The notes below the pieces were generated by a model. It worked only from the letters and a program-made list of their open reading frames with translations. It was not told the DNA's origin and ran no database searches. From contig NZ_JMSZ01000001.1 in the NCBI RefSeq assembly GCF_000691225.1, forward strand, positions 1-64,000: a stretch of 64,000 bases of DNA, in the 5' to 3' direction. Within the stretch, counting starts at the first letter, position 1, and every line of letters begins with the position of its first letter. Positions 26,909-38,119 of this stretch are shown in pieces. A program made the position numbers and the translations under genes. This DNA comes from Nitrincola lacisaponensis. GTDB taxonomy: Bacteria; Pseudomonadota; Gammaproteobacteria; Pseudomonadales; Balneatricaceae.

Positions 26909-28243
26909 TCAGCTACTTAAACTGATCGCCAGCCAGGCTGCCGGTACCGCAAAGAACAGGCTCAGTGCCACCCGGATAAACCAGATCATGACAATTCTGG
27001 AGACGGACAGGGGGATGCTGGTCGACAAGATGCACGGAATCGATGCTGAAAAAAACAGGATCGAAGACACTGACACAATCGCGATTACAAATCGGGCGAC
27101 CAGTTCAGCCTCTCGCATCAACAGTGCCGGCAGGAACATTTCTGCCAGACCGGTCGCGGCCGCACGGGATATTTCCAAGGCCTCAGGTAAGCCCCAAACT
27201 GCAACGAAGGGGTAGAACAGCCATCCCAGCCAATCAAATACCGGCGTATGATTCGCCACCAGCAATCCCAACAAACCTACCGACATGATCGAAGGCAGAA
27301 TACTGATCGCCATCAACAGACCATCACGCAGGTTCATCCAGACACCCTGGTGCAGTCGAGGCGCAATCGCTGCTGCCTGCAGGCCCGCTTTCCAGGCAGA
27401 AGGCAGGCGCTCGCGAATCGCCATCTCTTCATCCACACGCTCGCAGTCATTATCCATTGAACGCAGGGGTGGCAGCCTGACCGTTATGGCAGTCACCAGA
27501 AAGGTAATCAGCAAGGTCAGCCAAAAATAGAGATTCCACAGACTCATTAGGTCCAGTGTACGTGCTACCACCAGCATAAAGGTCGCAGATACTGTGGAAA
27601 ACCCGGTCGCAATGATCGCCGCCTCTTTTGCAGAATACTGCCGTGCCTGATACACACGATTGGTAATCAGCAGACCGATTGAATAACTGCCTACAAAAGA
27701 AGCCACTGCATCTATTGCCGAACGTCCCGGTGTCTTGAATAAGGGTCGCATTAACGGCTGGAACAGCACACCGATAAACTCCAATAAACCATAACCAATT
27801 AACAGTGCCAGAAAAATCGCGCCAATCGGCACGATCAGTCCCACTGAAATGACCAGAGTATTGAACAGAAACGGCAACATGTTCGGGGTATGCAGCCATC
27901 CGGGTCCCCAACCGGTTACCGCCAGTATTGCTGCTACCAGCCCCATGGCTTTTAGCAGCGTGAAAATACGGTCTGTCAGACTGTTGCGCCAGCTCCCGGT
28001 CAGGAGCGGATAGGCAGCACCCGCCAGGATCAGACATAACGCATAGGCTGTGCTGGCGCTACCAAGAGCTTCGCGTAACAGGTTCACCATGTGATCCAGC
28101 GGGATGGTGGTACGCCCGTTCAGGGTTACGGGAATAAAGAAAATGAAAATACCCAAGGCACTGGGTATCAGCATCTTGAACGCCTGCCGCCAGCGCGGTG
28201 CAGACAAGCCATGAGCAGACATGGCATTCGGGTCGTGTGACAT
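26909..28243 (-). CDS. YjiH-family nucleoside-recognition-domain membrane protein
   Basis: A 444-residue polytopic inner-membrane protein with about ten TM helices and the nucleoside-recognition (Gate) type arrangement of the YjiH family. Clear segments include SALGIFIFFIPVTLNGR near the start and GRSAIDAVASFVGSYSIGLL mid-protein. No biochemical role is established for the family. It is divergent from hutI, with a HutC-like palindrome overlapping a candidate promoter upstream, so it is probably induced by histidine or urocanate. A role in uptake of histidine, urocanate or a related compound is plausible but inferred. Confidence 0.82.
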   Translation of the reverse strand: MSHDPNAMSAHGLSAPRWRQAFKMLIPSALGIFIFFIPVTLNGRTTIPLDHMVNLLREALGSASTAYALCLILAGAAYPLLTGSWRNSLTDRIFTLLKAMGLVAAILAVTGWGPGWLHTPNMLPFLFNTLVISVGLIVPIGAIFLALLIGYGLLEFIGVLFQPLMRPLFKTPGRSAIDAVASFVGSYSIGLLITNRVYQARQYSAKEAAIIATGFSTVSATFMLVVARTLDLMSLWNLYFWLTLLITFLVTAITVRLPPLRSMDNDCERVDEEMAIRERLPSAWKAGLQAAAIAPRLHQGVWMNLRDGLLMAISILPSIMSVGLLGLLVANHTPVFDWLGWLFYPFVAVWGLPEALEISRAAATGLAEMFLPALLMREAELVARFVIAIVSVSSILFFSASIPCILSTSIPLSVSRIVMIWFIRVALSLFFAVPAAWLAISLSS

Positions 28244-28315
28244 CAGAAGATCCTTACTTGTTATTTTTTGACATGATCTGCCCTGGCAAGGACTCGCTGG
28301 TCAGGGCTATATAAA

Positions 28316-28347
28316 TGTATATACAATAAACAGGATCAGAGAGTCAA
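28316..28347 (-). promoter_or_regulatory. HutC-like operator and promoter of the YjiH gene
   Basis: A perfect palindrome TGTATATACA lies at 28316-28325, matching the core of known HutC sites. On the minus strand it overlaps a candidate -10 (TATATA, 28318-28323), 18 bases from a TTGACT -35 (28342-28347). Binding would block transcription of the YjiH-type gene. Confidence 0.75.
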
Positions 28348-28467
28348 TCAGGCGGCACCGGGCCGTGAAACATAAATTCATCCGTTACCTGCCTGAAAAA
28401 CCAACAGAAACGCTTATTTCAAGCCAATTAAGTCCCACAAACCGGTTCACAAAATTATCCGTATGAC

Positions 28468-28503
28468 TTGACAAAAACAGGCGAGTCGTTAATTGTATAT
28501 ACA
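28468..28503 (+). promoter_or_regulatory. HutC-like operator and promoter of hutIGUH
   Basis: A second perfect palindrome TGTATATACA (28494-28503, within TTGTATATACAA) sits 26 bases before the hutI start. A TTGACA -35 lies at 28468-28473, and the presumed -10 region overlaps the palindrome, which fits classic repression by HutC. Confidence 0.82.
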
Positions 28504-28528
28504 AATAAGAACTTAACGGAAAACCTCT

Positions 28529-29743
28529 ATGGCCGACAATCACAACAACCTGTCTCTGTGGCGCGATGCGACGCTGTTCGACGGTGAACGCCTGCTTGAA
28601 GGGCTCTACGCCGTGGTAACCCGGGATACCCGGATTGACAGTATCTACCCGATGGCATCCCTGCCAGCAGATATTGAAAACCATGCAAGACTGATCCACC
28701 AGGGCGGTGTCATTACACCGGGGCTGATTGACTGCCATACGCACCTGGTCTTCGCCGGGTCGCGGGCAGACGAATTTGAACAGCGACTGGAAGGGGCCAG
28801 CTATGCCGAGATTGCACGTCAGGGTGGCGGGATACTCAGCACCGTACGTGCAACCCGCCAGGCATCCGAACAGACCCTGTACGAGGCGAGCCTGCCGCGC
28901 ATTCAGGCGCTGATCCAGGACGGTGTTACCTGTGTGGAAATCAAGTCCGGCTATGGTCTGACACTGGCCGATGAACTGAAAATGTTACGCGTCGCACGCC
29001 GTATCGGCCGTGAGTTACCGGTACGGGTGACAACTACGTTACTGGCCGCACACGCCTTGCCACCGGAATATGCACAGGATGCTGATGGTTACATTGATTT
29101 GATCTGCCGGGAGATCATCCCGGCTGCAGCGACCGAACAACTGGCCGATGCGGTAGATGTGTTCTGTGAAGGCATTGGCTTCAGTGTTGCGCAGTGTGAA
29201 CGTGTGTTCCAGGCAGCCCAGGCCGCAGGCATTCCGGTCAAAGCCCATGCAGAGCAGCTGTCCAACCTGGGTGGATCAGCGCTGGCAGCGCGCTATCAGG
29301 CGCTCTCGGCTGACCATATTGAGTGGCTTGATGAAGCTGGCATCCAGGCGATGGCGGCGGCTGGCACTGTTGCGACCCTCTTGCCTGGTGCCTTCTACAC
29401 CCTGAGAGATACGCAAGTCCCGCCCATTGAGCTGCTGCGCCAGTATCAGGTTCCCATGGCACTGGCGACAGATGCCAACCCCGGCACTTCTCCCATTTTT
29501 CAGCTGAGCCTGATGCTGAATATGGCCTGCACCCTGTTTCGTTTGACGCCGACCGAGGCATTACAGGGTGTCACACGGCATGCTGCGAAAGCCCTGGGCA
29601 TGGCGGACCAGATCGGCTTACTGGCACCGGGTTATGCGGCCGATTTTTGTGTCTGGGATATCCACAGCCCGGCTGAACTGGCCTATGCCATCCAGCCGGG
29701 TCGGCTGAAACAGCGTGTATTTAATGGCGAGGTGAGCCAATGA
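28529..29743 (+). CDS. hutI: Imidazolonepropionase
   Basis: A 404-residue amidohydrolase that opens imidazolonepropionate to N-formimino-glutamate, the third step of histidine breakdown. It has the metal-binding [32 protein letters not shown], and the DANPGTSP motif with the catalytic aspartate. It is the first gene of hutI-hutG-hutU-hutH. Its stop overlaps the hutG start (ATGA). Confidence 0.96.
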   Translation: MADNHNNLSLWRDATLFDGERLLEGLYAVVTRDTRIDSIYPMASLPADIENHARLIHQGGVITPGLIDCHTHLVFAGSRADEFEQRLEGASYAEIARQGGGILSTVRATRQASEQTLYEASLPRIQALIQDGVTCVEIKSGYGLTLADELKMLRVARRIGRELPVRVTTTLLAAHALPPEYAQDADGYIDLICREIIPAAATEQLADAVDVFCEGIGFSVAQCERVFQAAQAAGIPVKAHAEQLSNLGGSALAARYQALSADHIEWLDEAGIQAMAAAGTVATLLPGAFYTLRDTQVPPIELLRQYQVPMALATDANPGTSPIFQLSLMLNMACTLFRLTPTEALQGVTRHAAKALGMADQIGLLAPGYAADFCVWDIHSPAELAYAIQPGRLKQRVFNGEVSQ

Positions 29744-30696
29744 AAATAAACACTGCCGAGGCGCTCATCCAGAACTGGACAGGCCGGACCGACCCGGAAA
29801 CTGACAGCTGGCGCTGGCACCAGAAAATCCAACCCGTGCAAGCAGGTAGCCCGGCTGGCGTGGCTTTGATCGGTTTTGCCTGTGATACAGGCGTACAACG
29901 CAACCACGGACGCCCTGGCGCCATTCACGGACCTCAAGCGCTACGCAAGCAGCTTGCCAATTTGCCCTGGCTGCAAACCGCTCCCCTGTATGAGTGCGGC
30001 GATATTGTCTGTGACGATGGTGATCTGGAAACGGCTCAACAACAATTGGCCTCTCATATCGCTGCGCAGCTCCAGGCGGGTCATCAACCCATTGTACTGG
30101 GTGGCGGTCACGAAATCGCTTTTGCCAGCTGGTCTGGCCTGGCACAGCACCTGGCGGCTGCAGAGTCCCAGCCGCGCATCGGGATCATCAATTTCGATGC
30201 GCACTTTGATCTGCGCGACCCTCAATGCCAGGCCGCTTCATCCGGCACCCCATTCGCACAAATAGCCGAAGTATGTGCTCACAAACACTGGATGTTCCAC
30301 TATGCGTGTTTTGGCGTCAGCCGCATGAGCAATACGCCGGCACTGTTCAACCGCGCTGACGCACTCGGTGTCTGCTATGCCGAAGACCTGCAGATGACAG
30401 TGCCACAACTCAACCTGTTACAACAACGCCTGGATCACTTTATGCAGGCCTGTGATCACCTCTACCTGACCATCGATCTGGATGTCTTTCCAGCCAGTCA
30501 GGCACCGGGGGTCAGCGCACCCGCTGCACGCGGTGTCAGCCTGGAAGTGATTGAGCCTCTGCTGATACAGATCCGCAACAGCGGAAAACTGCGCCTGATG
30601 GATCTGGCCGAACTGAATCCCGAACTGGATATCGATGCACATACCGCCCGTCTGGCGGCGCGTCTTATTCACCAAATGACCCTGACACAACAATAA
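29740..30696 (+). CDS. hutG: Formimidoylglutamase
   Basis: A 318-residue arginase/ureohydrolase-family enzyme that splits N-formimino-glutamate to glutamate and formamide. The binuclear Mn motifs [20 protein letters not shown] and [10 protein letters not shown] are all present. Its presence, with no HutF deiminase in the cluster, points to the four-step histidine pathway. It overlaps hutI by four bases and hutU follows 13 bases later. Confidence 0.95.
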   Translation: MKINTAEALIQNWTGRTDPETDSWRWHQKIQPVQAGSPAGVALIGFACDTGVQRNHGRPGAIHGPQALRKQLANLPWLQTAPLYECGDIVCDDGDLETAQQQLASHIAAQLQAGHQPIVLGGGHEIAFASWSGLAQHLAAAESQPRIGIINFDAHFDLRDPQCQAASSGTPFAQIAEVCAHKHWMFHYACFGVSRMSNTPALFNRADALGVCYAEDLQMTVPQLNLLQQRLDHFMQACDHLYLTIDLDVFPASQAPGVSAPAARGVSLEVIEPLLIQIRNSGKLRLMDLAELNPELDIDAHTARLAARLIHQMTLTQQ

Positions 30697-30709
30697 AGAG
30701 GAATCACCC

Positions 30710-32416
30710 ATGAACGCCCCTCAAGCACACCCTGACCTGCGCCACGATACAAGCCGGGTTATCCACGCCCCCACTGGCAGCGCACTGAACTGCAAAAACT
30801 GGCTGACTGAAGCCGCCATGCGCATGCTGATGAACAACCTGCACCCGGATGTTGCCGAGCGCCCAGAAGACCTGGTGGTCTATGGTGGTATCGGTCGTGC
30901 TGCACGTGACTGGCAGTGTTTCGACAAAATTGTTGAGGTACTCAAGCGCCTGGAGATGGATGAAACGCTGCTGGTGCAATCCGGCAAGCCGGTGGGTGTT
31001 TTCAAAACACATGCTGATGCGCCACGGGTCCTGATCGCCAACTCTAACCTGGTGCCTCACTGGGCCAACTGGGAGCATTTTAACGAACTGGATCGCAAAG
31101 GCCTGATGATGTACGGCCAGATGACGGCCGGTTCCTGGATCTATATCGGTTCCCAGGGAATCGTGCAGGGCACCTATGAAACCTTCGTTGAAGCCGGACG
31201 CCAGCATTACGGTGGCAGTCTGAAGGGACGCTGGATTCTGACTGCCGGTCTGGGTGGCATGGGCGGTGCTCAACCACTGGCTGCGACACTGGCGGGTGCC
31301 TGCTCGCTGAATATTGAATGTCAGCAGAGCAGTATCGATTTCCGCTTGCGCACCCGCTATCTGGATGAGCAGGCACAGGATCTCGATGATGCTCTGGCAC
31401 GCATCCAGCGCTATACCGAAGCCGGTGAAGCCGTCTCAATTGGCTTGTGTGGCAACGCAGCCGACATTCTGCCTGAACTGGTCCGCCGCGGCATACGTCC
31501 GGACATGGTCACTGATCAGACCAGCGCGCATGATCCACTGCATGGCTACCTGCCAGCAGGCTGGAGCTGGGACGAGTATGTTGCACGTGGCAAACACGAA
31601 CCTGACGTTGTGGTCAAGGCAGCCAAACAGTCGATGGCAGTGCATGTGCAAGCGATGCTGGCATTCCAGCAGCAGGGGATTCCAACCTTCGACTATGGCA
31701 ACAATATCCGCCAGATGGCCAAGGAAGAAGGTGTGAGTAATGCGTTCGACTTCCCTGGCTTTGTACCGGCCTATATCCGTCCACTCTTCTGCCAGGGAAT
31801 CGGTCCCTTCCGCTGGGCTGCCCTGTCGGGAGATCCTGAAGACATTTACAAAACCGATGCCAAGGTCAAGGAATTGATCCCGGATAACCCGCACCTGCAC
31901 AACTGGCTGGATATGGCACGTGAGCGCATCAGCTTCCAGGGACTGCCCGCACGTATCTGCTGGGTCGGCCTGAAAGATCGTGTGCGTCTGGGTCAGGCAT
32001 TCAACGAAATGGTGAAAAATGGCGAGTTGAAAGCACCGATTGTGATCGGCCGTGATCATCTGGACTCCGGTTCAGTCGCCAGCCCGAACCGTGAAACCGA
32101 AAGTATGCGTGATGGCTCGGATGCGGTCTCCGACTGGCCGTTGCTGAACGCACTGCTGAACACTGCAGGCGGCGCCACCTGGGTTTCGCTGCACCATGGC
32201 GGCGGTGTCGGCATGGGCTTCTCGCAACATTCAGGTGTCGTTATTGTCGCCGATGGAACGGATGCCGCCCATGCACGACTGGGCCGGGTGTTACGCAATG
32301 ATCCGGGTACCGGTGTGATGCGCCATGCGGATGCAGGCTATGATATTGCGATCGATTGCGCCAAAGAAAATGGCCTGGATCTGCCGATGATCACCACACC
32401 AGGAGATGCTCAATGA
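30710..32416 (+). CDS. hutU: Urocanate hydratase
   Basis: A 568-residue NAD-dependent urocanase that converts urocanate to imidazolonepropionate. The NAD-binding segment [20 protein letters not shown] is clear, as are [11 protein letters not shown] near the start and [21 protein letters not shown] precedes the start. The stop overlaps the hutH start (ATGA). Confidence 0.97.
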   Translation: MNAPQAHPDLRHDTSRVIHAPTGSALNCKNWLTEAAMRMLMNNLHPDVAERPEDLVVYGGIGRAARDWQCFDKIVEVLKRLEMDETLLVQSGKPVGVFKTHADAPRVLIANSNLVPHWANWEHFNELDRKGLMMYGQMTAGSWIYIGSQGIVQGTYETFVEAGRQHYGGSLKGRWILTAGLGGMGGAQPLAATLAGACSLNIECQQSSIDFRLRTRYLDEQAQDLDDALARIQRYTEAGEAVSIGLCGNAADILPELVRRGIRPDMVTDQTSAHDPLHGYLPAGWSWDEYVARGKHEPDVVVKAAKQSMAVHVQAMLAFQQQGIPTFDYGNNIRQMAKEEGVSNAFDFPGFVPAYIRPLFCQGIGPFRWAALSGDPEDIYKTDAKVKELIPDNPHLHNWLDMARERISFQGLPARICWVGLKDRVRLGQAFNEMVKNGELKAPIVIGRDHLDSGSVASPNRETESMRDGSDAVSDWPLLNALLNTAGGATWVSLHHGGGVGMGFSQHSGVVIVADGTDAAHARLGRVLRNDPGTGVMRHADAGYDIAIDCAKENGLDLPMITTPGDAQ

Positions 32417-33951
32417 AATCACTCAGTATTCAACCGGGGCAGATGACGCTGCAGCAACTGCGTGAAGTGTATAGTCAGGCGGTCAAGATTGAACTGCCAG
32501 ACACTGCCAACGCTGCGATTGAAGCCTCAGTAGCCTGCGTCAATCAGGTGGTTGCCGAAGACCGCACCGTATACGGTATTAACACCGGCTTTGGCCTGCT
32601 GGCCCAGACCCGCATCAAACATGAAGACCTGGAAAGCCTGCAGCGCTCACTGGTGCTGTCACATGCCACAGGCCTTGGAGAGGCGATATCAGACGATCTG
32701 GTGCGCCTGATCATGGTCCTCAAGGTCAACAGTCTGGCACGAGGCTATTCCGGTATCCGTCGTCAGGTGCTGGATGCCCTGATCCAACTGATCAACCTGG
32801 AGATCTATCCACAGATTCCGTTGCGTGGTTCTGTTGGCGCCTCAGGCGACCTGGCACCGCTGGCACACATGAGTGCCGTACTGTTGGGCGAAGGAAAGGC
32901 GCGTTACCGTGGTGAATGGATCAGCGCCAGGCAGGCACTGGAAATTGCCGGGTTATCGCCCCTGTCGCTGGCGCCTAAAGAAGGACTGGCACTACTGAAC
33001 GGCACCCAGGTTTCCACGGCCTACGCATTACGCGGCCTGTTTGAAGCAGAAGACCTGTTTGCCGCAGCCCTTGTGTGTGGCGCACTGACCGTTGAAGCCA
33101 CCCTCAGCTCACGCAGCCCCTTCGATGCCCGCATCCATGCGATCCGGGGTCAGCAAGGGCAGATCGACGCAGCCTCGGCTTATCGTCACTTGTTGCAAGA
33201 CAGGAGCGAGGTCAGTGATTCACATAGTGATTGTGACAAGGTTCAGGACCCTTACTCACTGCGTTGCCAGCCACAGGTCATGGGCGCCTGCCTGACACAG
33301 ATACGCCAGGCCGCCACCGTCCTGTTGACCGAAGCCAATGCGGTGTCAGACAACCCCCTGGTATTTGCCGATTCCGGCGACATTATTTCAGGCGGCAACT
33401 TTCATGCAGAACCCGTGGCAATGGCAGCAGACAATCTGGCACTGGCCATTGCAGAGATCGGCTCACTGACTGAACGACGCATTTCACTGATGATGGACAA
33501 ACACATGTCACAGCTGCCGCCCTTCCTGGTTGAGAATGGCGGTGTCAATTCCGGCTTTATGATCGCCCAGGTGACGGCTGCTGCACTGGCCAGTGATAAC
33601 AAGGCGCTGGCACATCCACACAGCGTCGATAGTCTGCCCACTTCAGCCAATCAGGAAGACCATGTATCCATGGCACCCAATGCCGGTAAGCGCTTATGGG
33701 AGATGGCTGAGAACACCCGTGGTGTACTGGCCATTGAGTGGCTGGCAGCCTGCCAGGGACTGGACTTCCGTAAGGGACTGAAAAGTACAGCGGCACTGGA
33801 GCAGGCACGCCAATGGCTGCGCCAGCAGGTCACCTATTACGATCAGGACCGTTTCTTCGCTCCGGATATCCAGGCAGCAATTGAGCTGTTGCAGAGTCGC
33901 TGCCTGAACACACTGATTCTGCCGTCACTGCTGCCCAGTCAGGCGAGTTAA
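32413..33951 (+). CDS. hutH: Histidine ammonia-lyase
   Basis: A 512-residue lyase that deaminates histidine to urocanate. The self-cyclising Ala143-Ser144-Gly145 of the MIO prosthetic group sits in [25 protein letters not shown] near the start and [13 protein letters not shown] are family signatures. The start at 32413 is fixed by the ATGA overlap with hutU and by family length; a longer frame extends into hutU. It is the last gene of the hut operon. Confidence 0.97.
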   Translation: MKSLSIQPGQMTLQQLREVYSQAVKIELPDTANAAIEASVACVNQVVAEDRTVYGINTGFGLLAQTRIKHEDLESLQRSLVLSHATGLGEAISDDLVRLIMVLKVNSLARGYSGIRRQVLDALIQLINLEIYPQIPLRGSVGASGDLAPLAHMSAVLLGEGKARYRGEWISARQALEIAGLSPLSLAPKEGLALLNGTQVSTAYALRGLFEAEDLFAAALVCGALTVEATLSSRSPFDARIHAIRGQQGQIDAASAYRHLLQDRSEVSDSHSDCDKVQDPYSLRCQPQVMGACLTQIRQAATVLLTEANAVSDNPLVFADSGDIISGGNFHAEPVAMAADNLALAIAEIGSLTERRISLMMDKHMSQLPPFLVENGGVNSGFMIAQVTAAALASDNKALAHPHSVDSLPTSANQEDHVSMAPNAGKRLWEMAENTRGVLAIEWLAACQGLDFRKGLKSTAALEQARQWLRQQVTYYDQDRFFAPDIQAAIELLQSRCLNTLILPSLLPSQAS

Positions 33952-33962
33952 GACACAGCATC

Positions 33963-33994
33963 AATCAGGGCGTGGCTTCGGCCACCCCTGATTT
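33963..33994. terminator. UUCG-capped hairpin after hutH
   Basis: AATCAGGG and GTGGC (separated by a one-base bulge) pair with GCCAC and CCCTGATT around a TTCG tetraloop, starting 11 bases past the hutH stop. Only a short T-run follows. Because the convergent alkyltransferase-like gene ends at 34009, the hairpin could serve both strands. Confidence 0.65.
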
Positions 33995-34008
33995 CTGCTG
34001 CCACCCGG

Positions 34009-34308
34009 TTACAAAAAATACTGCCGGGGCACACGATTACCCTCTAACAGAATACCATCCGCCAGCAGGCGCGCCCGCTGTTCAGCACTACCGGCATGAT
34101 CTGGCAAATGTCCATCACTGCGGATCACACGATGCCAGGGGAGGCTCGTACCCTCCGGCAAGCTGGCCATAGCCCGCGCCACCATGCGAGCATTCACACC
34201 ATCCAGCTGACGCGCCAGACCACCATAACTGACCACTCGATCTGCAGGCAACGCGGCCAGCAGGGTATAGAGCTGGGTTTTCCAGTCACAGTGCATCTGG
34301 CTACTCAT
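34009..34308 (-). CDS. Alkyltransferase-like protein (ATL)
   Basis: A 99-residue MGMT-fold protein in which the alkyl-accepting cysteine of PCHRV is replaced by tryptophan (PWHRVI). It therefore binds O6-alkylguanine without repairing it and recruits nucleotide excision repair, as ATL proteins do. The DNA-binding VSYGGLARQLDG and the ARMVARAMASLP helix with its arginine finger are present. Start at 34308 is the best family fit; an ATG four codons later is possible. It follows the puuC-like gene by 19 bases on the same strand. Confidence 0.9.
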   Translation of the reverse strand: MSSQMHCDWKTQLYTLLAALPADRVVSYGGLARQLDGVNARMVARAMASLPEGTSLPWHRVIRSDGHLPDHAGSAEQRARLLADGILLEGNRVPRQYFL

Positions 34309-34327
34309 CTGAAGTGAACACCTACTA

Positions 34328-35827
34328 TCAAGAAAGCTCAATCCAGGTGGCTTTCAACTCAGTGTACTTGTCAAATGCGTGCAGCGATTTGTCTCGCCCA
34401 TTGCCGGATTGCTTGAAGCCGCCAAAGGGTGCGGTCATATCACCACCATCGTAATGATTGATCCACACGCTGCCGGCACGTAATGCCTTGGCAGTTTTAT
34501 GTGCCTTGTTAATATCTGCCGTCCATACCGCAGCCGCCAGCCCATAAATGGTGTCATTTGCAATCTGGATCGCTTCCTCTGCGGTAGTAAAGGGAATAAC
34601 AGACAGCACCGGTCCAAAAATTTCTTCTGCCGCAATCTTCATCTGATTGGAGACATCATCAAACACGGTGGGCTCAACAAAGCAGCCGCCAGTCTCCTGG
34701 AACACCTGTTGACCGCCCGTGGCAAGGCGCGCGCCTTCCTGTTTACCGGATTCGATATAGCCAATAATGCGTTCCAGTTGAGCCTGATCGACAATCGCAC
34801 CACAGGTCGTGGCCGGGTCAAGCGGGTGGCCTGGCTGCCACTGCTTCAATGCTGCCACCACGCGGGCGACAAAGTCATCCTTGATGCTGGCTTCTACCAG
34901 CAGACGTGTGCCTGCAGTACATACCTCACCCTGATTGTAGGCGATCGCAGACGCGGCTTCAGCTGCTGCACGATCCAGATCTGGTGCATCGGCAAATACG
35001 ATATTCGGGCTTTTACCGCCCGCTTCCAGCCAGACGCGCTTCATATTGGACTCACCAGCATAGATCATCAGCTGCTTGGCGACCCCGGTTGAACCCGTAA
35101 AGACCAGGCAGTCGACATCCATATGCAAGGACAGTGCTTTACCCGCGGTATGGCCATAGCCTGGCAGAACGTTAAAGACACCATCCGGGATACCGGCTTG
35201 CTGAGCCAGTCCAGCCAGACGAATCGCACTCAGCGGCGATTTTTCCGAGGGCTTGAGAATCACCGAGTTGCCGGTTGCCAACGCAGGTGCCAGCTTCCAG
35301 GCCGCCATGATCAGCGGAAAATTCCAGGGCACGATCGCGGCAACTACACCTATCGGTTCACGAGTAACCATACCTATCTGATTGACAGGGGTAGGCGCCA
35401 ACTCGTCATACACCTTATCAATCGCTTCTGCCGTCCAGCTCAATGCACGCGCCGTCGCTGGCACATCACCTTTCAGGGCATGACTGATGGGTTTTCCCAT
35501 ATCCAGCGTTTCCAGTAACGCCAACTCTTCACGATGCTCCAGTACCAATTCGGCAAAGCGCAGCAGCACTTTCTTGCGTTTCGCCGGAGCAACATCACGC
35601 CATACCCCGGACTCAAAGCTGGCACGTGCTGCACTCACAGCCAGTTCAACATCAGCCTGGTCGCAGGAAGCCACCTGTGTCAGTACCTGACCGTCCAATG
35701 GACTGATCGATGCAAAGGTTTCCCCGGAAACAGCCGGGCAGTAACGACCGTTAATAAATGCCTGCCCGTTAAAAGTCATCGAAGCCGCCATGGCTTCCCA
35801 GGCGTCACGCGTTTTTACAGTGGACAT
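34328..35827 (-). CDS. puuC: Aldehyde dehydrogenase, gamma-glutamyl-aminobutyraldehyde type
   Basis: A 499-residue NAD(P)-dependent aldehyde dehydrogenase. It has the cofactor-site segments IVPWNFPLIMAAWKLAPAL and VFTGSTGVAKQLM, the catalytic glutamate in WLEAGGKSPNIV, and the catalytic cysteine in NQGEVCTAGTRLLVE (near residue 300). The ending matches PuuC/AldH proteins. It should oxidise gamma-glutamyl-gamma-aminobutyraldehyde to gamma-glutamyl-GABA, the substrate of PuuD. GAGG precedes the start. It is divergent from the puuB-like gene across 120 bases, which suggests joint control. The exact aldehyde is inferred from context. Confidence 0.88.
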   Translation of the reverse strand: MSTVKTRDAWEAMAASMTFNGQAFINGRYCPAVSGETFASISPLDGQVLTQVASCDQADVELAVSAARASFESGVWRDVAPAKRKKVLLRFAELVLEHREELALLETLDMGKPISHALKGDVPATARALSWTAEAIDKVYDELAPTPVNQIGMVTREPIGVVAAIVPWNFPLIMAAWKLAPALATGNSVILKPSEKSPLSAIRLAGLAQQAGIPDGVFNVLPGYGHTAGKALSLHMDVDCLVFTGSTGVAKQLMIYAGESNMKRVWLEAGGKSPNIVFADAPDLDRAAAEAASAIAYNQGEVCTAGTRLLVEASIKDDFVARVVAALKQWQPGHPLDPATTCGAIVDQAQLERIIGYIESGKQEGARLATGGQQVFQETGGCFVEPTVFDDVSNQMKIAAEEIFGPVLSVIPFTTAEEAIQIANDTIYGLAAAVWTADINKAHKTAKALRAGSVWINHYDGGDMTAPFGGFKQSGNGRDKSLHAFDKYTELKATWIELS

Positions 35828-35947
35828 AAGAACCTCGTCAGCTGAAGATATGCAACTATCATAGCAGGTAAATTCTGGCTGTAACCTGCTTTAAAGATAG
35901 GTTTTTCTGACATAGACTGACAGCTATTTCCCGACAGAGAGGTTGTG

Positions 35948-37231
35948 ATGACAACATTCGAACCGGTTCCATCCTACTACGCCGCCTCGGCCAATGCCGT
36001 GCCTGCAAGGCCGCCATTACAAGACCCTGTTGAAGCGGATGTCTGTGTGATTGGCGCAGGCTACACAGGTCTCTCGACAGCTCTCTTTCTTGCTGAAGCC
36101 GGTTACAAAGTGGTTGTACTGGAAGCCGCCACGGTTGGCTGGGGCGCTTCCGGACGCAATGGCGGACAGATCGTCAACAGCTATAGCCGTGATCTGGACA
36201 GTATCGAAAAACAAACCTCGGCCACCCATCTGCAACATCTCGCCAGCATGGCATTTGAGGGCGGACAGATTATTCGCGATCGAGTCGCTCAGTATGACAT
36301 TCAGTGTGACCTGAAAGACGGTGGTGTGTTTGCCGCCATTACCGGGCAGCAGATGAAACACCTGGAGTCTCAACAAGCCTTGTGGCGGCGCTTTGGCTAT
36401 GACCAACTGGAACTGCTGGACAGCCAGGGCATACGCTCAGTGGTCGATACCGAGCGTTATGTCGGTGGCGCGCTGGACCATCGCGGCGGCCATATCCATC
36501 CGCTCAATCTGGCACTCGGAGAAGCGGCAGCACTGGAATCTCTCGGTGGCCGTATTCATGAACACTCCGCCGTCAGCCAGGTCATACCGGGCGATCCGGT
36601 CGAACTGATCACGGCACAGGGTTCGGTGAAAGCCCGCTTTGCGGTTGTTGCCGGTAATGCCTATCTGGGCGACCTGCTGCCACAACTGGCGTCCAAGTCC
36701 ATGCCTTGCGGCACCCAGGTGATTACCACCGAACCTCTCAGCCCGGAACTGGCACAACGCCTGTTACCTCAGGACTACTGTGTTGAGGACTGCAATTATT
36801 TGCTGGACTATTACCGCCTCTCCGGCGACAAACGCCTGATCTACGGTGGCGGGGTTATCTACGGTGCCCGCGATCCCGAGGATATTGAACGGATTATCCG
36901 GCCCAAAATGCTGAAAACTTTCCCCGAACTGGCCGATGTTAAAATCGAATATACCTGGACAGGCAACTTCCTGCTGACCTTGTCACGCCTGCCTCAGATG
37001 GGCCGCATCGGAGACAATATCTATTACTCGCAGGGATGTTCCGGACACGGCGTTACCTTTACCCATGTCGCCGGTAAAGCGCTGGCTCTGGCGATTCAGG
37101 GTCAGGCTGAGCGCCTGGATGCCTTTGCCAGTCTGCCACATTACCCCTTCCCCGGTGGTCGCCTGTTCCGTGTGCCCTTCACTGCGATGGGTGCTTTGTA
37201 TTACAGCCTGCGCGACCGCTTGGGCATCTAA
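35948..37231 (+). CDS. puuB: Gamma-glutamylputrescine oxidoreductase, PuuB-like (copy 2)
   Basis: A 427-residue FAD enzyme of the DAO family. The FAD motif VCVIGAGYTGLSTALFLA is followed by GWGASGRNGGQIVNSY, and it ends with the PHYPFPGGRLFRVPF block typical of PuuB. It oxidises gamma-glutamylputrescine to the aldehyde handled by PuuC. I take the ATG at 35948 as start, with GAGAGG upstream, rather than the preceding GTG. It leads puuB-aguB-aguA. It is the better PuuB candidate of the two in the window because of its puuC and agmatine neighbours. Confidence 0.88.
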   Translation: MTTFEPVPSYYAASANAVPARPPLQDPVEADVCVIGAGYTGLSTALFLAEAGYKVVVLEAATVGWGASGRNGGQIVNSYSRDLDSIEKQTSATHLQHLASMAFEGGQIIRDRVAQYDIQCDLKDGGVFAAITGQQMKHLESQQALWRRFGYDQLELLDSQGIRSVVDTERYVGGALDHRGGHIHPLNLALGEAAALESLGGRIHEHSAVSQVIPGDPVELITAQGSVKARFAVVAGNAYLGDLLPQLASKSMPCGTQVITTEPLSPELAQRLLPQDYCVEDCNYLLDYYRLSGDKRLIYGGGVIYGARDPEDIERIIRPKMLKTFPELADVKIEYTWTGNFLLTLSRLPQMGRIGDNIYYSQGCSGHGVTFTHVAGKALALAIQGQAERLDAFASLPHYPFPGGRLFRVPFTAMGALYYSLRDRLGI

Positions 37232-37246
37232 ACTGAGGAGTTCACT

Positions 37247-38119
37247 ATGCGTCATGTGACGGTTGCTGCTACCCAAATGCCCTGTGGCTGGGATGTGAAT
37301 GAAAACATCGCTGCGGCTGAAGCGCTGGTCCGGGAAGCCCATGCCAAAGGTGCTCAGATTATCCTGTTGCAAGAGCTGTTTGAGCGCTGCTATTTCTGCC
37401 AGAAACAGATCTATGATTACCTCAAGTTTGCGACCCCGATCGACGAGAACCCGGCCATTGCGCATTTCAGCCGCCTGGCAGCTGAACTCAAGGTCGTACT
37501 GCCGATCAGCTTTTATGAACGCTGCAATAACGCTTACTACAACAGCATCGCTATCATCGATGCAGATGGCAGCCTGCTGGGTATTTATCGGAAGAGCCAC
37601 ATACCCGATGGCCCGGGCTATTCAGAGAAATTCTACTTCACGCCGGGTGATACCGGCTTTGAAGTCTGGGATACCGCCTATGCACGTATCGGTGTCGGTA
37701 TCTGCTGGGATCAATGGTATCCCGAATGCGCACGCGCCATGGCACTCATGGGTGCTGAACTGCTGTTTTACCCCACTGCCATCGGCAGCGAGCCTCAGGA
37801 CACATCGCTGGATTCCCGCGACCACTGGCAAACGGTTCAATGCGGTCATGCAGGCGCCAACCTAGTCCCCCTGATTGCCAGCAACCGTACCGGACGGGAA
37901 ACAGAAGGTGAATCGGCAATTACCTTCTATGGTTCCTCCTTTATCGCCGATGAAACCGGCAAAAAAGTTGCCGAACTGGACCGCGACTCAACAGGCGTGA
38001 TACTGCACACTTTTGATCTGGATAGCATTGCACACAAACGCCATAGCTGGGGTGTCTTCCGTGATCGGCGTACCGATCTGTTCCCCGTACTGCTTAGCAA
38101 AGATGGAGAAACCTGGTAA
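37247..38119 (+). CDS. aguB: N-carbamoylputrescine amidase
   Basis: A 290-residue nitrilase-superfamily amidase that converts N-carbamoylputrescine to putrescine, CO2 and ammonia. The Glu-Lys-Cys catalytic triad is visible: Glu in [14 protein letters not shown], Lys in [12 protein letters not shown] and Cys153 in [19 protein letters not shown] precedes the start. The stop overlaps the aguA start (TAATG), giving coupled synthesis with the preceding step of the pathway. Confidence 0.95.
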   Translation: MRHVTVAATQMPCGWDVNENIAAAEALVREAHAKGAQIILLQELFERCYFCQKQIYDYLKFATPIDENPAIAHFSRLAAELKVVLPISFYERCNNAYYNSIAIIDADGSLLGIYRKSHIPDGPGYSEKFYFTPGDTGFEVWDTAYARIGVGICWDQWYPECARAMALMGAELLFYPTAIGSEPQDTSLDSRDHWQTVQCGHAGANLVPLIASNRTGRETEGESAITFYGSSFIADETGKKVAELDRDSTGVILHTFDLDSIAHKRHSWGVFRDRRTDLFPVLLSKDGETW

